DNA of 64,000 nucleotides from Shinella sp. CPCC 101442 (GTDB taxonomy: Bacteria; Pseudomonadota; Alphaproteobacteria; Rhizobiales; Rhizobiaceae), in contig NZ_JALIQS010000001.1 of assembly GCF_024704725.1 (NCBI RefSeq), positions 930,001 through 994,000 of the forward strand. Reading direction: 5' to 3'. The notes under the pieces are model-generated. The model did not search any database, was not told the DNA's origin, and saw only the letters and a program-made list of their open reading frames with translations. Of the stretch, positions 8,964-17,151 are shown piece after piece; the stretch's first letter is position 1, and every line of letters starts with the position of its first letter. Both the position numbers and the translations under genes were made by a program.

Positions 8964-9148
8964 CAAGATTCTTCAACGGCTTGCTGCATTTCAGGCGAAG
9001 CGCCTGGGAAATGCTGGCCTCGGTGCTGATCGCGGCGGGCGTCTTCATGCTCATGCAGCCTTTCGCGCTGGTGCTCTATTCGTGGTCCTTCGTCGTAACC
9101 TTGCTGGGCACGGTGATGTTCATCATCGTCAGCCATTTCCCGGAGTAG
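8960..9148 (+). CDS. 62-residue two-segment membrane protein in transporter operon
   Basis: A small hydrophobic protein starting at the ATG that overlaps the stop of the second permease (ATGA) and ending four bases before the first ATPase gene. Two membrane segments are evident, about residues 17-33 and 36-57, after a short basic N-terminus (FFNGLLHFRR). No family is recognised with certainty. Small two-segment proteins occur at a comparable place in the rhizobial glycerol (glp) transporter operon, but this one is shorter. The tight coupling argues for an accessory subunit of the permease complex; its role is unknown. Confidence 0.75.
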   Translation: MTRFFNGLLHFRRSAWEMLASVLIAAGVFMLMQPFALVLYSWSFVVTLLGTVMFIIVSHFPE

Positions 9149-9152
9149 GCCG

Positions 9153-10250
9153 ATGGCGCAGATCAAAATCCAGAACGTTCGCAAGGAGTTCGGCGCCTTC
9201 ACTGCCGTGCGTTCCTCGTCCTTCACCATCGAGGACGGCGAGTTCTTCATGCTGCTCGGCCCCTCCGGCTGCGGCAAAACGACGACGTTGCGCATGATGG
9301 CCGGCCTCGAACTGCCGACGTCGGGCGAAATCTTCATCGACGGCGAGGAAGTCGGCATGAAGCCGGCGAGCCAGCGCGACATCGCCTTCGTCTTCCAGAT
9401 GTTCGCGCTCTACCCGCACATGAACGTGCGCAAGAACATCTCCTACCCGCTGGTGAGCCAGGGCCTGCGCGGCGAGGAGGTCAAGACCCGCGTTGCCGAA
9501 GTCGCCCGCATCCTGAAGATAGAGCACATTCTCGATAGGCCCGTAGGCGGGCTTTCCGGTGGCGACCGCCAGCGCGTGGCGCTCGGACGGGCCATCGTGC
9601 GGCGACCGAAAGCCTTCTTCATGGACGAGCCGCTCGGCGCGCTCGATGCCGAGTTCCGCGAGCATATGGCCGAGGAACTCAGGGCTCTGCATGATCGCAT
9701 GGGCGCGACAACCGTCTATGTCACGCATGACCAGCTTGAAGCCATGCAGATGGGCGACAAGATCGTCGTCATGAACCACGGCTCGGTCGAGCAGTTCGGC
9801 AAGCCGCAACAGATCTACGACTGGCCGGCGACGAAATTCGTCGCCCAGTTCATCGGTTCTCCGTCCATGAATTTTCTGGAGTTCGACGGCATGATCGGCA
9901 TCGGCGGGACCAGTGTCGATCTCGGCGGCATCAGGATCAACGTGCCCGCCGCACGAGAAGGCCGCGCCGGCCGCCTGACGCTTGGCGTTCGTCCGGAACA
10001 TGTGACGTTCCGCGACGACGCGCCCTATCGCGGCCGTATCAGCGCCGTCGAATATCTCGGCACGACACAGATCGTCACGCTCTCGACGGAGCATGGCGAC
10101 CTGAAGGCGCGCATTTCATCCGCTCAAACGGCGCGTGAGGATGAACTGCTCGGCCTCGATTTCGATGCGCGCACCCTCTCGCTTTTCGATGCGGAAAGCG
10201 GCAGGGCGATGATCTCCGAGGGTAATGAGGGAGTGCTGGCACATGGCTGA
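9153..10250 (+). CDS. MalK/UgpC-like ABC transporter ATPase, first copy
   Basis: An ATPase of 365 residues. Walker A GPSGCGKTTT lies near residue 38, the Q-loop is in VFQMFALYPHM, the signature LSGGDRQRVALGRA is near 137, and Walker B is KAFFMDEPLGALD. A C-terminal regulatory TOBE/OB domain follows from about residue 240 (LGVRPEHV). It is the first of two adjacent, clearly different ATPases. Both have intact catalytic motifs, so the transporter may use a heterodimeric engine, as in the rhizobial glycerol system. The end overlaps the next gene by eight bases. Confidence 0.93.
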   Translation: MAQIKIQNVRKEFGAFTAVRSSSFTIEDGEFFMLLGPSGCGKTTTLRMMAGLELPTSGEIFIDGEEVGMKPASQRDIAFVFQMFALYPHMNVRKNISYPLVSQGLRGEEVKTRVAEVARILKIEHILDRPVGGLSGGDRQRVALGRAIVRRPKAFFMDEPLGALDAEFREHMAEELRALHDRMGATTVYVTHDQLEAMQMGDKIVVMNHGSVEQFGKPQQIYDWPATKFVAQFIGSPSMNFLEFDGMIGIGGTSVDLGGIRINVPAAREGRAGRLTLGVRPEHVTFRDDAPYRGRISAVEYLGTTQIVTLSTEHGDLKARISSAQTAREDELLGLDFDARTLSLFDAESGRAMISEGNEGVLAHG

Positions 10251-11235
10251 GATCGTTCTTGAAAACGTGACGAAACGCTTCGGGGATACCGTCGCGCTCG
10301 ACAATGTCTCACTGACCGTGCCCGACGGCTCCTTCGTCGTGCTGCTCGGCCCGACAGGCGCGGGCAAGACGACTACGCTGCGCATGGTTTCGGGCCTCGA
10401 TGCGCCCGACAGCGGCGAGGTTTATATCGGCGGGCGCTCCATGAGGGGGCTCTCGCCGGCCGAGCGCAATGTCGCCATGGTGTTTCAGCAATATTCGCTT
10501 TATCCGCACCTCACCGTTCGCCAGAACCTGGAGTTCCCCCTGAAATCCCCGCTCCTGAAGACGCCGAAAGAGGCGATCGACCGGAAGGTGCGGGAGGTCG
10601 CGGAGGTCCTGCAGATCGCCCATAAGCTGGACAACAAGGCAACGGCGCTTTCGGGCGGCGAGATGCAGCGCGTCTCGATTGGGCGTGCGTTGGTGCGCAA
10701 TCCCGAAATCTTCCTGATGGACGAACCGCTGAGTTCGCTCGACGCGAAGCTCAGGGCGGACCTGCGCATCGAATTGAAGCGCATCCAGGCGAAATCGGGT
10801 GCGACGCTGCTCTATGTCACCCACGACCAGATCGAGGCGATGACCATGGCGACCCATGTCGGCGTGCTCAATGCGGGCAAACTGGTGCAGTTCGGCTCGC
10901 CGCGCGAAGTCTACGAACAGCCCGTCAGCATCTACGCCGCAACCCGCCTCGGCCAGCCGCGCATCAACGTGCTGCCGGCCGATCTTTTCGCCGGCGCCCC
11001 GGCGCGTGCAACGAGCATCGGCCTTCGCCCGGAGCATATCGCGCAAGGCGAGGGGGAGGAGGCGCTGGTCAAGCGCGTCGAGCACCTCGGCGACCAGACA
11101 CGCCTCCACCTCACCTTCAAGCGGCATGACCTGATAACCGTCACCGACGCCCATACCCCGCTTCGCGGTGGCGAGACCATCCGGATCCAACCGTCACGAC
11201 CGCTCTTTTTCGATGCGGCCGGCATGCGCCTGTAG
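10243..11235 (+). CDS. MalK/UgpC-like ABC transporter ATPase, second copy
   Basis: An ATPase of 330 residues. It has Walker A GPTGAGKTTT, Q-loop VFQQYSLYPHL, signature LSGGEMQRVSIGRA, Walker B EIFLMDEPLSSLD and switch VTHDQ, then a short TOBE domain (IGLRPEHI). The start is the ATG at 10243, which overlaps the end of the preceding ATPase gene and has a GGGAG site. An in-frame ATG at 10225 lies inside that gene. It differs from its neighbour in the signature loop and is about 35 residues shorter, so the pair is an old duplication rather than a recent copy. Confidence 0.92.
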   Translation: MAEIVLENVTKRFGDTVALDNVSLTVPDGSFVVLLGPTGAGKTTTLRMVSGLDAPDSGEVYIGGRSMRGLSPAERNVAMVFQQYSLYPHLTVRQNLEFPLKSPLLKTPKEAIDRKVREVAEVLQIAHKLDNKATALSGGEMQRVSIGRALVRNPEIFLMDEPLSSLDAKLRADLRIELKRIQAKSGATLLYVTHDQIEAMTMATHVGVLNAGKLVQFGSPREVYEQPVSIYAATRLGQPRINVLPADLFAGAPARATSIGLRPEHIAQGEGEEALVKRVEHLGDQTRLHLTFKRHDLITVTDAHTPLRGGETIRIQPSRPLFFDAAGMRL

Positions 11236-11346
11236 TGCTGGCCCGCTTGCAACGGACCAGCGCTAAAGCTTTTGTTTTTTCAGCATGATCCTGCCGATTC
11301 CTGTTTCACACCGGTCGGATCACGCATCAGTCTGAGGAGATTTTTC

Positions 11347-12966
11347 ATGGCGCAATTCATCAATCGGCGTGAAGACGTCGTTACCGAGGCGATCGACGGG
11401 GTGCTGGCTCTCTCGGGCGGTACGCTGACCCGTCTCGACGGCTATCCCCATATCAGGGTCGTCCTGCGCAGCGACTGGGACAAGTCCAAGGTGGCGATCG
11501 TCTCGGGCGGCGGCTCTGGCCATGAGCCGGCCCATGTCGGCTTCGTCGGCAAGGGCATGCTGACGGCCGCCGTCTGCGGCGACGTTTTTGCCTCGCCGAG
11601 CGTCGATGCCGTGCTCGCCGGAATTCTTGCGGTAACAGGCCCCGCCGGATGCCTCCTCGTCGTGAAAAACTATACTGGCGACCGGCTGAATTTCGGCCTT
11701 GCCGCGGAGCGGGCGCGGGCTTTCGGCCTCAACGTTTCCATGGTGATTGTCGGCGACGACATCGCGCTGCCCGAGCTGCCGCAGGCGCGCGGCGTCGCCG
11801 GCACGCTCTTCGTGCACAAGATTGCGGGTGCTCTTGCGGAAAAGGGGGCCGACCTCGACACGGTCACCGCCGCCGCCAGACATGTCATCGCCCGCACGCA
11901 CTCCATCGGCATGTCGCTCGACACCTGCCGCGTGCCGGGTTCGCCGAAGGAGGATCGCATTCCCGAAGGCAAGGCCGAACTCGGCCTCGGCATCCATGGC
12001 GAAGCCGGTGTCGAACAGATCGATTTCGCAGGCGCACGCGCCTCCGTTTCGATCATGGTCGACCGGCTGGCCGCCGTCATGGGTGAAGGGCAGCACGTGG
12101 CGCTGATCAACAATCTCGGCGGCGCCTCGGTGGTGGAAATGTCCGTGCTCGCCCATGACCTTCTCGGCTCGTCCATCGGCGCAAAAATCACCCACGCCGT
12201 CGGCCCCGCACCGCTGATGACCTCGCTCGACATGCAGGGTTTCTCCATCTCCGTCCTCTCCGCCGATGCGGCCGAACTGGACCTGCTGAAAGCCCCCGTG
12301 CCGATCGCCGCCTGGCCCGGCGTCTCGGAAATCCGCCCGATCGCTATCGCCGCGCTGCCGGATGGCCTGACCCCGATCACCCCGATGGCCTCCGGCCATG
12401 CCGCGACGCGTGCCTTCGTCATCAATTGCTGCGACGTCCTCATCGCCGCCGAACAGGACCTCAACGCGCTGGACGCCAAATCCGGCGACGGCGACACCGG
12501 CTCGACGCTGGCAGGCGCCGCCCGCGCGCTGATCAACGCCATCGATCGCCTGCCGCTGTCCGATCACACCCAGCTCCTGCGCGCCATCGGCCAGGAGCTT
12601 AGCCAAACTATGGGCGGATCCTCCGGCGTGCTGCTCGCCATCTTCTTCGCGGCGGCCGGCGACGGCGCATCGAGTGGCTTGCCGATGCGCGAGGCGCTCC
12701 GCGCGGGTCTCGCCCGCATGCAGGAAATCGGCGGCGCGCGGGCCGGCGACCGCACGATGGTCGATGCGCTTGCGCCCGCGCTCGAATCCCTCGGCCAGAG
12801 CGTTGCCGCCGCCGCGGCGGCAGCCCGCGAAGGAGCGAATTTCACGGCAACCCTCACCCGCGCAAAGGCCGGGCGCGCAGCCTATATCAACGCCAGACAA
12901 CTCGAAGGGCACATCGATCCGGGCGCCGAGGCCGTGGCCCGGCTCTTCGAACATCTTGCGCGCTGA
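11347..12966 (+). CDS. dihydroxyacetone-kinase-family protein (DhaK-DhaL fusion)
   Basis: An ATP-dependent kinase of small ketoses with both domains in one 539-residue chain. The DhaK domain (about 1-335) has the GSGHEPAH loop and the substrate-binding histidine in GLGIHGEAG (His217). The DhaL domain (about 350-535) has the nucleotide/Mg loop KSGDGDTGS and GGSSGVL. The ATG at 11347 has TGAGGAGA upstream. It follows the polyol-type transporter genes, so it probably phosphorylates the imported compound or its oxidised form. Family members act on dihydroxyacetone, glyceraldehyde or the erythruloses; the sequence does not decide between them. No matching dehydrogenase is in the operon. Confidence 0.9.
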   Translation: MAQFINRREDVVTEAIDGVLALSGGTLTRLDGYPHIRVVLRSDWDKSKVAIVSGGGSGHEPAHVGFVGKGMLTAAVCGDVFASPSVDAVLAGILAVTGPAGCLLVVKNYTGDRLNFGLAAERARAFGLNVSMVIVGDDIALPELPQARGVAGTLFVHKIAGALAEKGADLDTVTAAARHVIARTHSIGMSLDTCRVPGSPKEDRIPEGKAELGLGIHGEAGVEQIDFAGARASVSIMVDRLAAVMGEGQHVALINNLGGASVVEMSVLAHDLLGSSIGAKITHAVGPAPLMTSLDMQGFSISVLSADAAELDLLKAPVPIAAWPGVSEIRPIAIAALPDGLTPITPMASGHAATRAFVINCCDVLIAAEQDLNALDAKSGDGDTGSTLAGAARALINAIDRLPLSDHTQLLRAIGQELSQTMGGSSGVLLAIFFAAAGDGASSGLPMREALRAGLARMQEIGGARAGDRTMVDALAPALESLGQSVAAAAAAAREGANFTATLTRAKAGRAAYINARQLEGHIDPGAEAVARLFEHLAR

Positions 12967-12982
12967 CTGAACGTCCGCCCTT

Positions 12983-13010
12983 CGCCGGCCGCGATCCTAT
13001 CGCGCCGGCG
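12983..13010. terminator. strong hairpin downstream of the kinase gene
   Basis: An arm of 13 bases (12983-12995) pairs with 12999-13010 around a three-base loop, with one bulged C. It lies 16 bases after the kinase stop. The plus strand has no U-run afterwards, so it may mark the mRNA 3' end without being a classic intrinsic terminator. Confidence 0.4.
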
Positions 13011-13183
13011 TGGCGTGGGGGGCCGTTCGTTTCCGATAGAGGATAGCCGCATGTCCGTTTTGCGGACTGCGTGGTTGACGCCAAGCCACGCCATGCGGCG
13101 GATCAAGCCAAAGATCCTGCCGAGTTTGCGCGGCGTATTCGGCCCCGATCCGATACGCATCGCCGGCGAGAGACGGGAGGCCG

Positions 13184-13405
13184 TCAGTCTTCGCCGATCA
13201 GGCCGTCAAACACCTCCAGCATCGCGTCGACGATGGCTTGGCCGAGCGCATTGGCAGCACCGGCAATGGCCTCATCGCCATCTCCTCGCGCGGTAAGAGC
13301 GAGAGCGCCACCCTGTTCGGCAACAATGGCCGCAGCGCGTTCGATCGCCCATTGGGCGAAATCGCTGCGGTTTGCGATGGTCGTCGTTTCCTCGATCGGC
13401 TCCAT
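13184..13405 (-). CDS. hypothetical small acidic protein
   Basis: A possible 73-residue protein, not recognised. It is acidic and alanine-rich, with a predicted helical middle (FAQWAIERAAAIVAEQ) and an acidic C-terminus ending IGED. Composition and frame look protein-like. The ATG at 13405 has only a weak AGAGAG site, and an alternative ATG at 13426 has none. It stands alone between the kinase operon and the peptide-type ABC operon. It could be a chance frame. Confidence 0.4.
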   Translation of the reverse strand: MEPIEETTTIANRSDFAQWAIERAAAIVAEQGGALALTARGDGDEAIAGAANALGQAIVDAMLEVFDGLIGED

Positions 13406-13651
13406 GGACTTCTCTCTGGTCTTCATTGTCAGGGTGTCGGCAGGAAGGACACAGTGCGAAGTCAGCGCAAGCGCCTGGCACCCCCGCCTAGAATAGCGAT
13501 TCGGCACCATACGGCAGGGGATAGCAGCCTGCACCTGGATAAATGAGGACGCGACGACGGCAGTGGATCAGGCCTTATAGGCTCTCAATTCGCGGGGTCG
13601 CCGTAGATCTCACCGAAGAATGCTGACCTGTCGTCGTTCCGGTCATGTTGA

Positions 13652-13692
13652 ATACATAACATTGATGTTGACTGATGTGGCATACATAACAT
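13652..13692. repeat. two direct repeats upstream of the peptide-type ABC operon
   Basis: The 11-mer ATACATAACAT occurs at 13652-13662 and 13682-13692, exactly 30 bases apart and 50 to 90 bases before the binding-protein start. The first copy is preceded by ATGTT, which makes an ATGTT/AACAT inverted pair. Same-face spacing suggests cooperative binding by a regulator, perhaps the RpiR-type protein encoded at 20269-21198. The rest of 13406-13742 holds no gene. Confidence 0.5.
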
Positions 13693-13742
13693 AGCCTCCG
13701 CATTGTGTCTGACGGCACGTTGGATTTGGGGAGGAGAAAAAG

Positions 13743-15290
13743 ATGAACTTTTGGAGCAGGCCCCGCATGCGGGCCATGGGTTTGACATTGCGCGGCGCGA
13801 CCTTCCTGGTTGCCGGACTGATTGCTTTTGAACCCGCCTTGGCGGCCGACGTCATTCGTGTCGTCTCGCCCTACCAGACGACGACCCTGGACCCGATGCG
13901 TTCGGCGGCGGCCGGCAACATCGAAACCTATGGCCAGCTCTATTCGCGCCTTGTTCGGCGCAATTCGGAGACCGGCGTCCTGGAGCCAGGACTGGCCGAG
14001 ACGTGGGAAGTTTCCGGAGACGGCAAGACCTACACGTTCCATCTGCGTGACGCGCAGTTCTCCGACGGTTCGCCGATCACGGCTGCCGACGTGGCCTTCA
14101 GCCTGGAACGCATCCGGGGCGACAAGAAATCGGCTTATCCCGCGCCGCTCAGCTCTGTGGAATCCGTGACCGCCGCTGATCCGAAAACCGTGGTCGTGCA
14201 GCTCAAATCGGCCTTCGCGCCGTTCCTCGGCAACGCCGAAATCTGGAATATGGGCATAGTTTCCAAGGCCGATGTCGAGAAGCGCGGCGAGGAAGCAGCG
14301 TTCGCCACGGTGCCGGTCACATCCGGCCCCTATGAGGTCAAGCAGTGGAAGCCGAACGAAAAGCTCGTTCTCGAACCCAATCCGCACTACTGGCGCAAGG
14401 GCTATCCGAAGTCGGACGCAACCGTCGAGCTGATCGAGATCGCATCGCCTGAAACCCGTATCGCCATGCTGAAGGCGGGCGAGATCGATGTCGTCCGGGC
14501 AGTGCCGTGGGCGCAGATCGACGATCTGAAGACGGTCGAGACGATCGATATGCGGCTCGAACCATCGACCACCATCTACATGACCCTGCTCAACCACAAG
14601 CGTGAACCCTTCTCCAACCTGCAGGCACGGCAGGCCGCAGGCATGGCGATCGACAACGAAGCCATGGCCAAGGCCATCACGCGTGGTTATGCCGAACCGG
14701 CAAACACCACGCTGCCGGGCAGTGTCGATTTCCATGACAAGGACTATCCGGGCATTCCCTACGATCCTGCCAAGGCGAAGGAACTGCTCGCCGAGTCCGG
14801 CATGGCGGGGCACGAAGTAAAAATCCTGGCGACCGCCGACGCGCCGTCCCAGCAGACAGCGCTGCTGATCCAGGCGCAATGGCAGGCGATCGGCCTGAAG
14901 CCCGTCATCGTCAATGTCGACGGTGGTGCCTGGTGGGATGCCACCGGCAAGGGCGACTACGACGCCGCAGCCAACTGGTGGTACAACGAGACACCGGACC
15001 CCGACCTTGCCGTGCGCTGGGCCGTGTGCGGAACCTGCGGCTCGAACTCCTACAACACCTTCTATGCCAATCCGAAGGTGGATGCGCTCGTGGAGGAGGG
15101 CACCAAGGAGGTCGATCAGGCCAAGCGGGCGGAAATCTACAAGGAAATCCAGAAGATCACCACCGACGAGGTTGCACAGGTTCCTCTTTACTACGCGCCG
15201 AATGCGGTCGCGTACGCGAAGCGTCTCGAAGGCCTCAAGCTGACGCCATCGCTGCAATGGACCCTGGAAGAAACGACCATCGGCCAGTGA
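13743..15290 (+). CDS. peptide/nickel-type ABC transporter substrate-binding protein
   Basis: A periplasmic binding protein of family 5 (DppA/OppA type), 515 residues. A twin-basic N-terminus and a hydrophobic stretch end in ALAAD near residue 35. The conserved family segment LEPGLAETWEVSGDGKTYTF is near residue 80. GGGGAGGAG precedes the ATG. It heads an operon with two permeases, a fused ATPase, an amidase, an RpiR regulator and a NylB-like hydrolase. The ligand is therefore probably an amide-linked oligomer or peptide-like compound cut after uptake; this is inference from the context. Confidence 0.92.
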   Translation: MNFWSRPRMRAMGLTLRGATFLVAGLIAFEPALAADVIRVVSPYQTTTLDPMRSAAAGNIETYGQLYSRLVRRNSETGVLEPGLAETWEVSGDGKTYTFHLRDAQFSDGSPITAADVAFSLERIRGDKKSAYPAPLSSVESVTAADPKTVVVQLKSAFAPFLGNAEIWNMGIVSKADVEKRGEEAAFATVPVTSGPYEVKQWKPNEKLVLEPNPHYWRKGYPKSDATVELIEIASPETRIAMLKAGEIDVVRAVPWAQIDDLKTVETIDMRLEPSTTIYMTLLNHKREPFSNLQARQAAGMAIDNEAMAKAITRGYAEPANTTLPGSVDFHDKDYPGIPYDPAKAKELLAESGMAGHEVKILATADAPSQQTALLIQAQWQAIGLKPVIVNVDGGAWWDATGKGDYDAAANWWYNETPDPDLAVRWAVCGTCGSNSYNTFYANPKVDALVEEGTKEVDQAKRAEIYKEIQKITTDEVAQVPLYYAPNAVAYAKRLEGLKLTPSLQWTLEETTIGQ

Positions 15291-15300
15291 GCCGCCTCAA

Positions 15301-15322
15301 GCGCGCCCTGACAGGGGCGCGC
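15301..15322 (+). other. GC-rich hairpin after the binding-protein gene
   Basis: Perfect eight-base arms (GCGCGCCC/GGGCGCGC) surround a six-base loop, starting 11 bases after the binding-protein stop. There is no U-tract. It probably protects the upstream message and lowers permease expression. Confidence 0.6.
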
Positions 15323-15349
15323 CCTTGACGCTCGAACCGGAGAACCGGA

Positions 15350-16288
15350 TTGTCTCTTCTGCAACTTATCGCGCGGCGCCTGCTGCAATTGATCGGCGTT
15401 CTGGCCGGCATCAGCCTCGTGACGTTCCTGCTGGTGCATATGGCGCCCGGCGATCCCGCGCGGCTTCTTGCCGGGGAGAGGGCGAGCGCCGAGACCATTG
15501 CCGCGATCCGCTCGCAATATGGGCTGGACCTGCCGCTCTGGCGGCAGTTTCTGACCTATCTCGTCAATCTGCTTTCGGGTGACATCGGCCAGTCCCTGCG
15601 CTTTCAGCGGCCGGTCAGCCAGCTCATCGAACAGTTCATGTGGCCGACGCTGTTCCTCACCGTCTATGTCATCTGCCTCGCCATCCCGCCGACGGTCGCG
15701 CTCGCCATCCTCGGCGCCCGCCGGCCCGGCGGCATCGCCGACCAGATCATCCGGCTGGTCGGCATTGCGGGCCTCACCATCCCGGTGTTCTGGCTGGGTA
15801 TCATGATGTCGCGTTTCTTCGGCGTCAGCCTCGGCTGGTTCCCCGTTTCGGGCTACGGCACGGGCTTCACGGGGCATCTCCATCACCTGTTCCTGCCGGC
15901 GATGTCGACGGCTATCTGGCTGGTGCCGGTTCTGACGCAGAGCCTGCGCGCCGCCCTCATCGAGAAGACGACGGCCGACTTCGTGACCGCCGCCCGGGCA
16001 CAGGGCGCGACGGAACGGCAGATTTTCTGGCAAACCATGTTGCCGAACGCCGTGCTGCCGACGCTCAACCTGCTCGGTGTCATGGTGGCCTTCATGATCG
16101 GCGGCGCCGTCATCGTCGAAACCGTCTATGCGGTACCGGGGCTCGGCACGCTGATGGTCAACGCGTTGCTCGGGCGCGACTACTACGTCGTGCAGGGGCT
16201 GACGCTGGTCTTTGCGGTCTCGACGGTCCTGATCACGCTGCTGGTGGATTTGCTGACCGCCTTCATCGACCCGCGCGTCCGGTTCTGA
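15350..16288 (+). CDS. peptide-type ABC transporter permease (DppB type)
   Basis: An inner-membrane permease of 312 residues with about six membrane segments. The start is a TTG at 15350, with GGAG nine bases upstream; the encoded MSLLQLIARRLLQLIGVLAGIS is the usual DppB-type beginning. The N-terminal VTFLLVHMAPGDPA motif and the late IDPRVRF end are characteristic. The EAA-like loop TADFVTAARAQGATERQIF is near residue 205. It pairs with the DppC-type permease that follows after 11 bases. Confidence 0.93.
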   Translation: MSLLQLIARRLLQLIGVLAGISLVTFLLVHMAPGDPARLLAGERASAETIAAIRSQYGLDLPLWRQFLTYLVNLLSGDIGQSLRFQRPVSQLIEQFMWPTLFLTVYVICLAIPPTVALAILGARRPGGIADQIIRLVGIAGLTIPVFWLGIMMSRFFGVSLGWFPVSGYGTGFTGHLHHLFLPAMSTAIWLVPVLTQSLRAALIEKTTADFVTAARAQGATERQIFWQTMLPNAVLPTLNLLGVMVAFMIGGAVIVETVYAVPGLGTLMVNALLGRDYYVVQGLTLVFAVSTVLITLLVDLLTAFIDPRVRF

Positions 16289-16299
16289 GGAAATCGCAC

Positions 16300-17151
16300 A
16301 TGGCTGACACCCCCGTTCTGGCGCAGATCGCGCCGCCCGCCCGCAGAATCACCCCTACCATGCCAGTTGCGCTCGCCATCCTGTTCGGATGGCTGATGGT
16401 GGCGCTGACGGCTCCGTTGATCGCGCCCTATGATCCTGATGCCATCGACATCGTCAACATGCTCTCGCCGCCGGGCGCGGCCCACTGGTTCGGCACGGAC
16501 CAGGTCGGGCGCGACGTCTTTTCGCGTGTTCTCTACGCAAGCCGTGTCGATCTGCTGCTGTGTTTCGCCGGCGTGCTGCCGCCCCTTCTGATCGGCACGA
16601 CCATCGGGCTGCTGAGCGGCTACTTCGGTGGTGTCGTCGACAATGTGTTCATGCGCATCTACGACTTGACCGTCGCATTTCCCTTCTTCGTGCTGGTGCT
16701 GGCCATTGTCGGCGTGCTCGGGCCGGGGCTTCTCAACTTCATCCTCGCGCTGGCGCTCGTCGGCTGGGTCAGCTATGCGCGGCTGGTGCGGGCGCAGGTG
16801 CTGACGATCCGTGAAAGCGAGTATATCCAGGCGGCCAAATGCCTCGGCTACCCGCCGAGGGCCATTCTCAGCCATCATGTGCTGCCGAACGCCGTCGGGC
16901 CTGTCATCGCTTATGCGGTCAGCGACGCGGTGCTCGTCATGCTGGCGGGCGCAAGCTTCGGCTTCCTCGGCCTCGGCGCACAACCGCCGCTCGCCGAATG
17001 GGGCGTCATGATCGCCGACGGGCAGGCATTCGTGCAGCAGGCCTGGTGGATATGCCTGTTTCCGGGTCTCGCCGCGATTTCGCTCGGCCTCGGTTTCGCC
17101 TTGCTTGGTGATGGGCTCGGACAGATACAGCGCAGGGGAGTTACGGCATGA
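16300..17151 (+). CDS. peptide-type ABC transporter permease (DppC type)
   Basis: The partner permease, 283 residues. The HWFGTDQVGRDVFSRVLYASR motif near residue 62 is diagnostic of DppC/OppC proteins. The coupling loop SEYIQAAKCLGYPPRAI is near residue 170. About six membrane segments are present. The ATG at 16300 follows the DppB-type stop by 11 bases. Its own stop overlaps the ATPase start by four bases (ATGA). Confidence 0.94.
   Translation: MADTPVLAQIAPPARRITPTMPVALAILFGWLMVALTAPLIAPYDPDAIDIVNMLSPPGAAHWFGTDQVGRDVFSRVLYASRVDLLLCFAGVLPPLLIGTTIGLLSGYFGGVVDNVFMRIYDLTVAFPFFVLVLAIVGVLGPGLLNFILALALVGWVSYARLVRAQVLTIRESEYIQAAKCLGYPPRAILSHHVLPNAVGPVIAYAVSDAVLVMLAGASFGFLGLGAQPPLAEWGVMIADGQAFVQQAWWICLFPGLAAISLGLGFALLGDGLGQIQRRGVTA

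Noticed and set aside
11320-12954. 544-residue minus-strand frame
   Set aside because: It mirrors the dihydroxyacetone-type kinase; a long antisense frame is common in GC-rich genes.
13575-15257. 560-residue minus-strand frame
   Set aside because: Antisense to the peptide-type binding-protein gene, which has a signal peptide, family motifs and a strong ribosome site.
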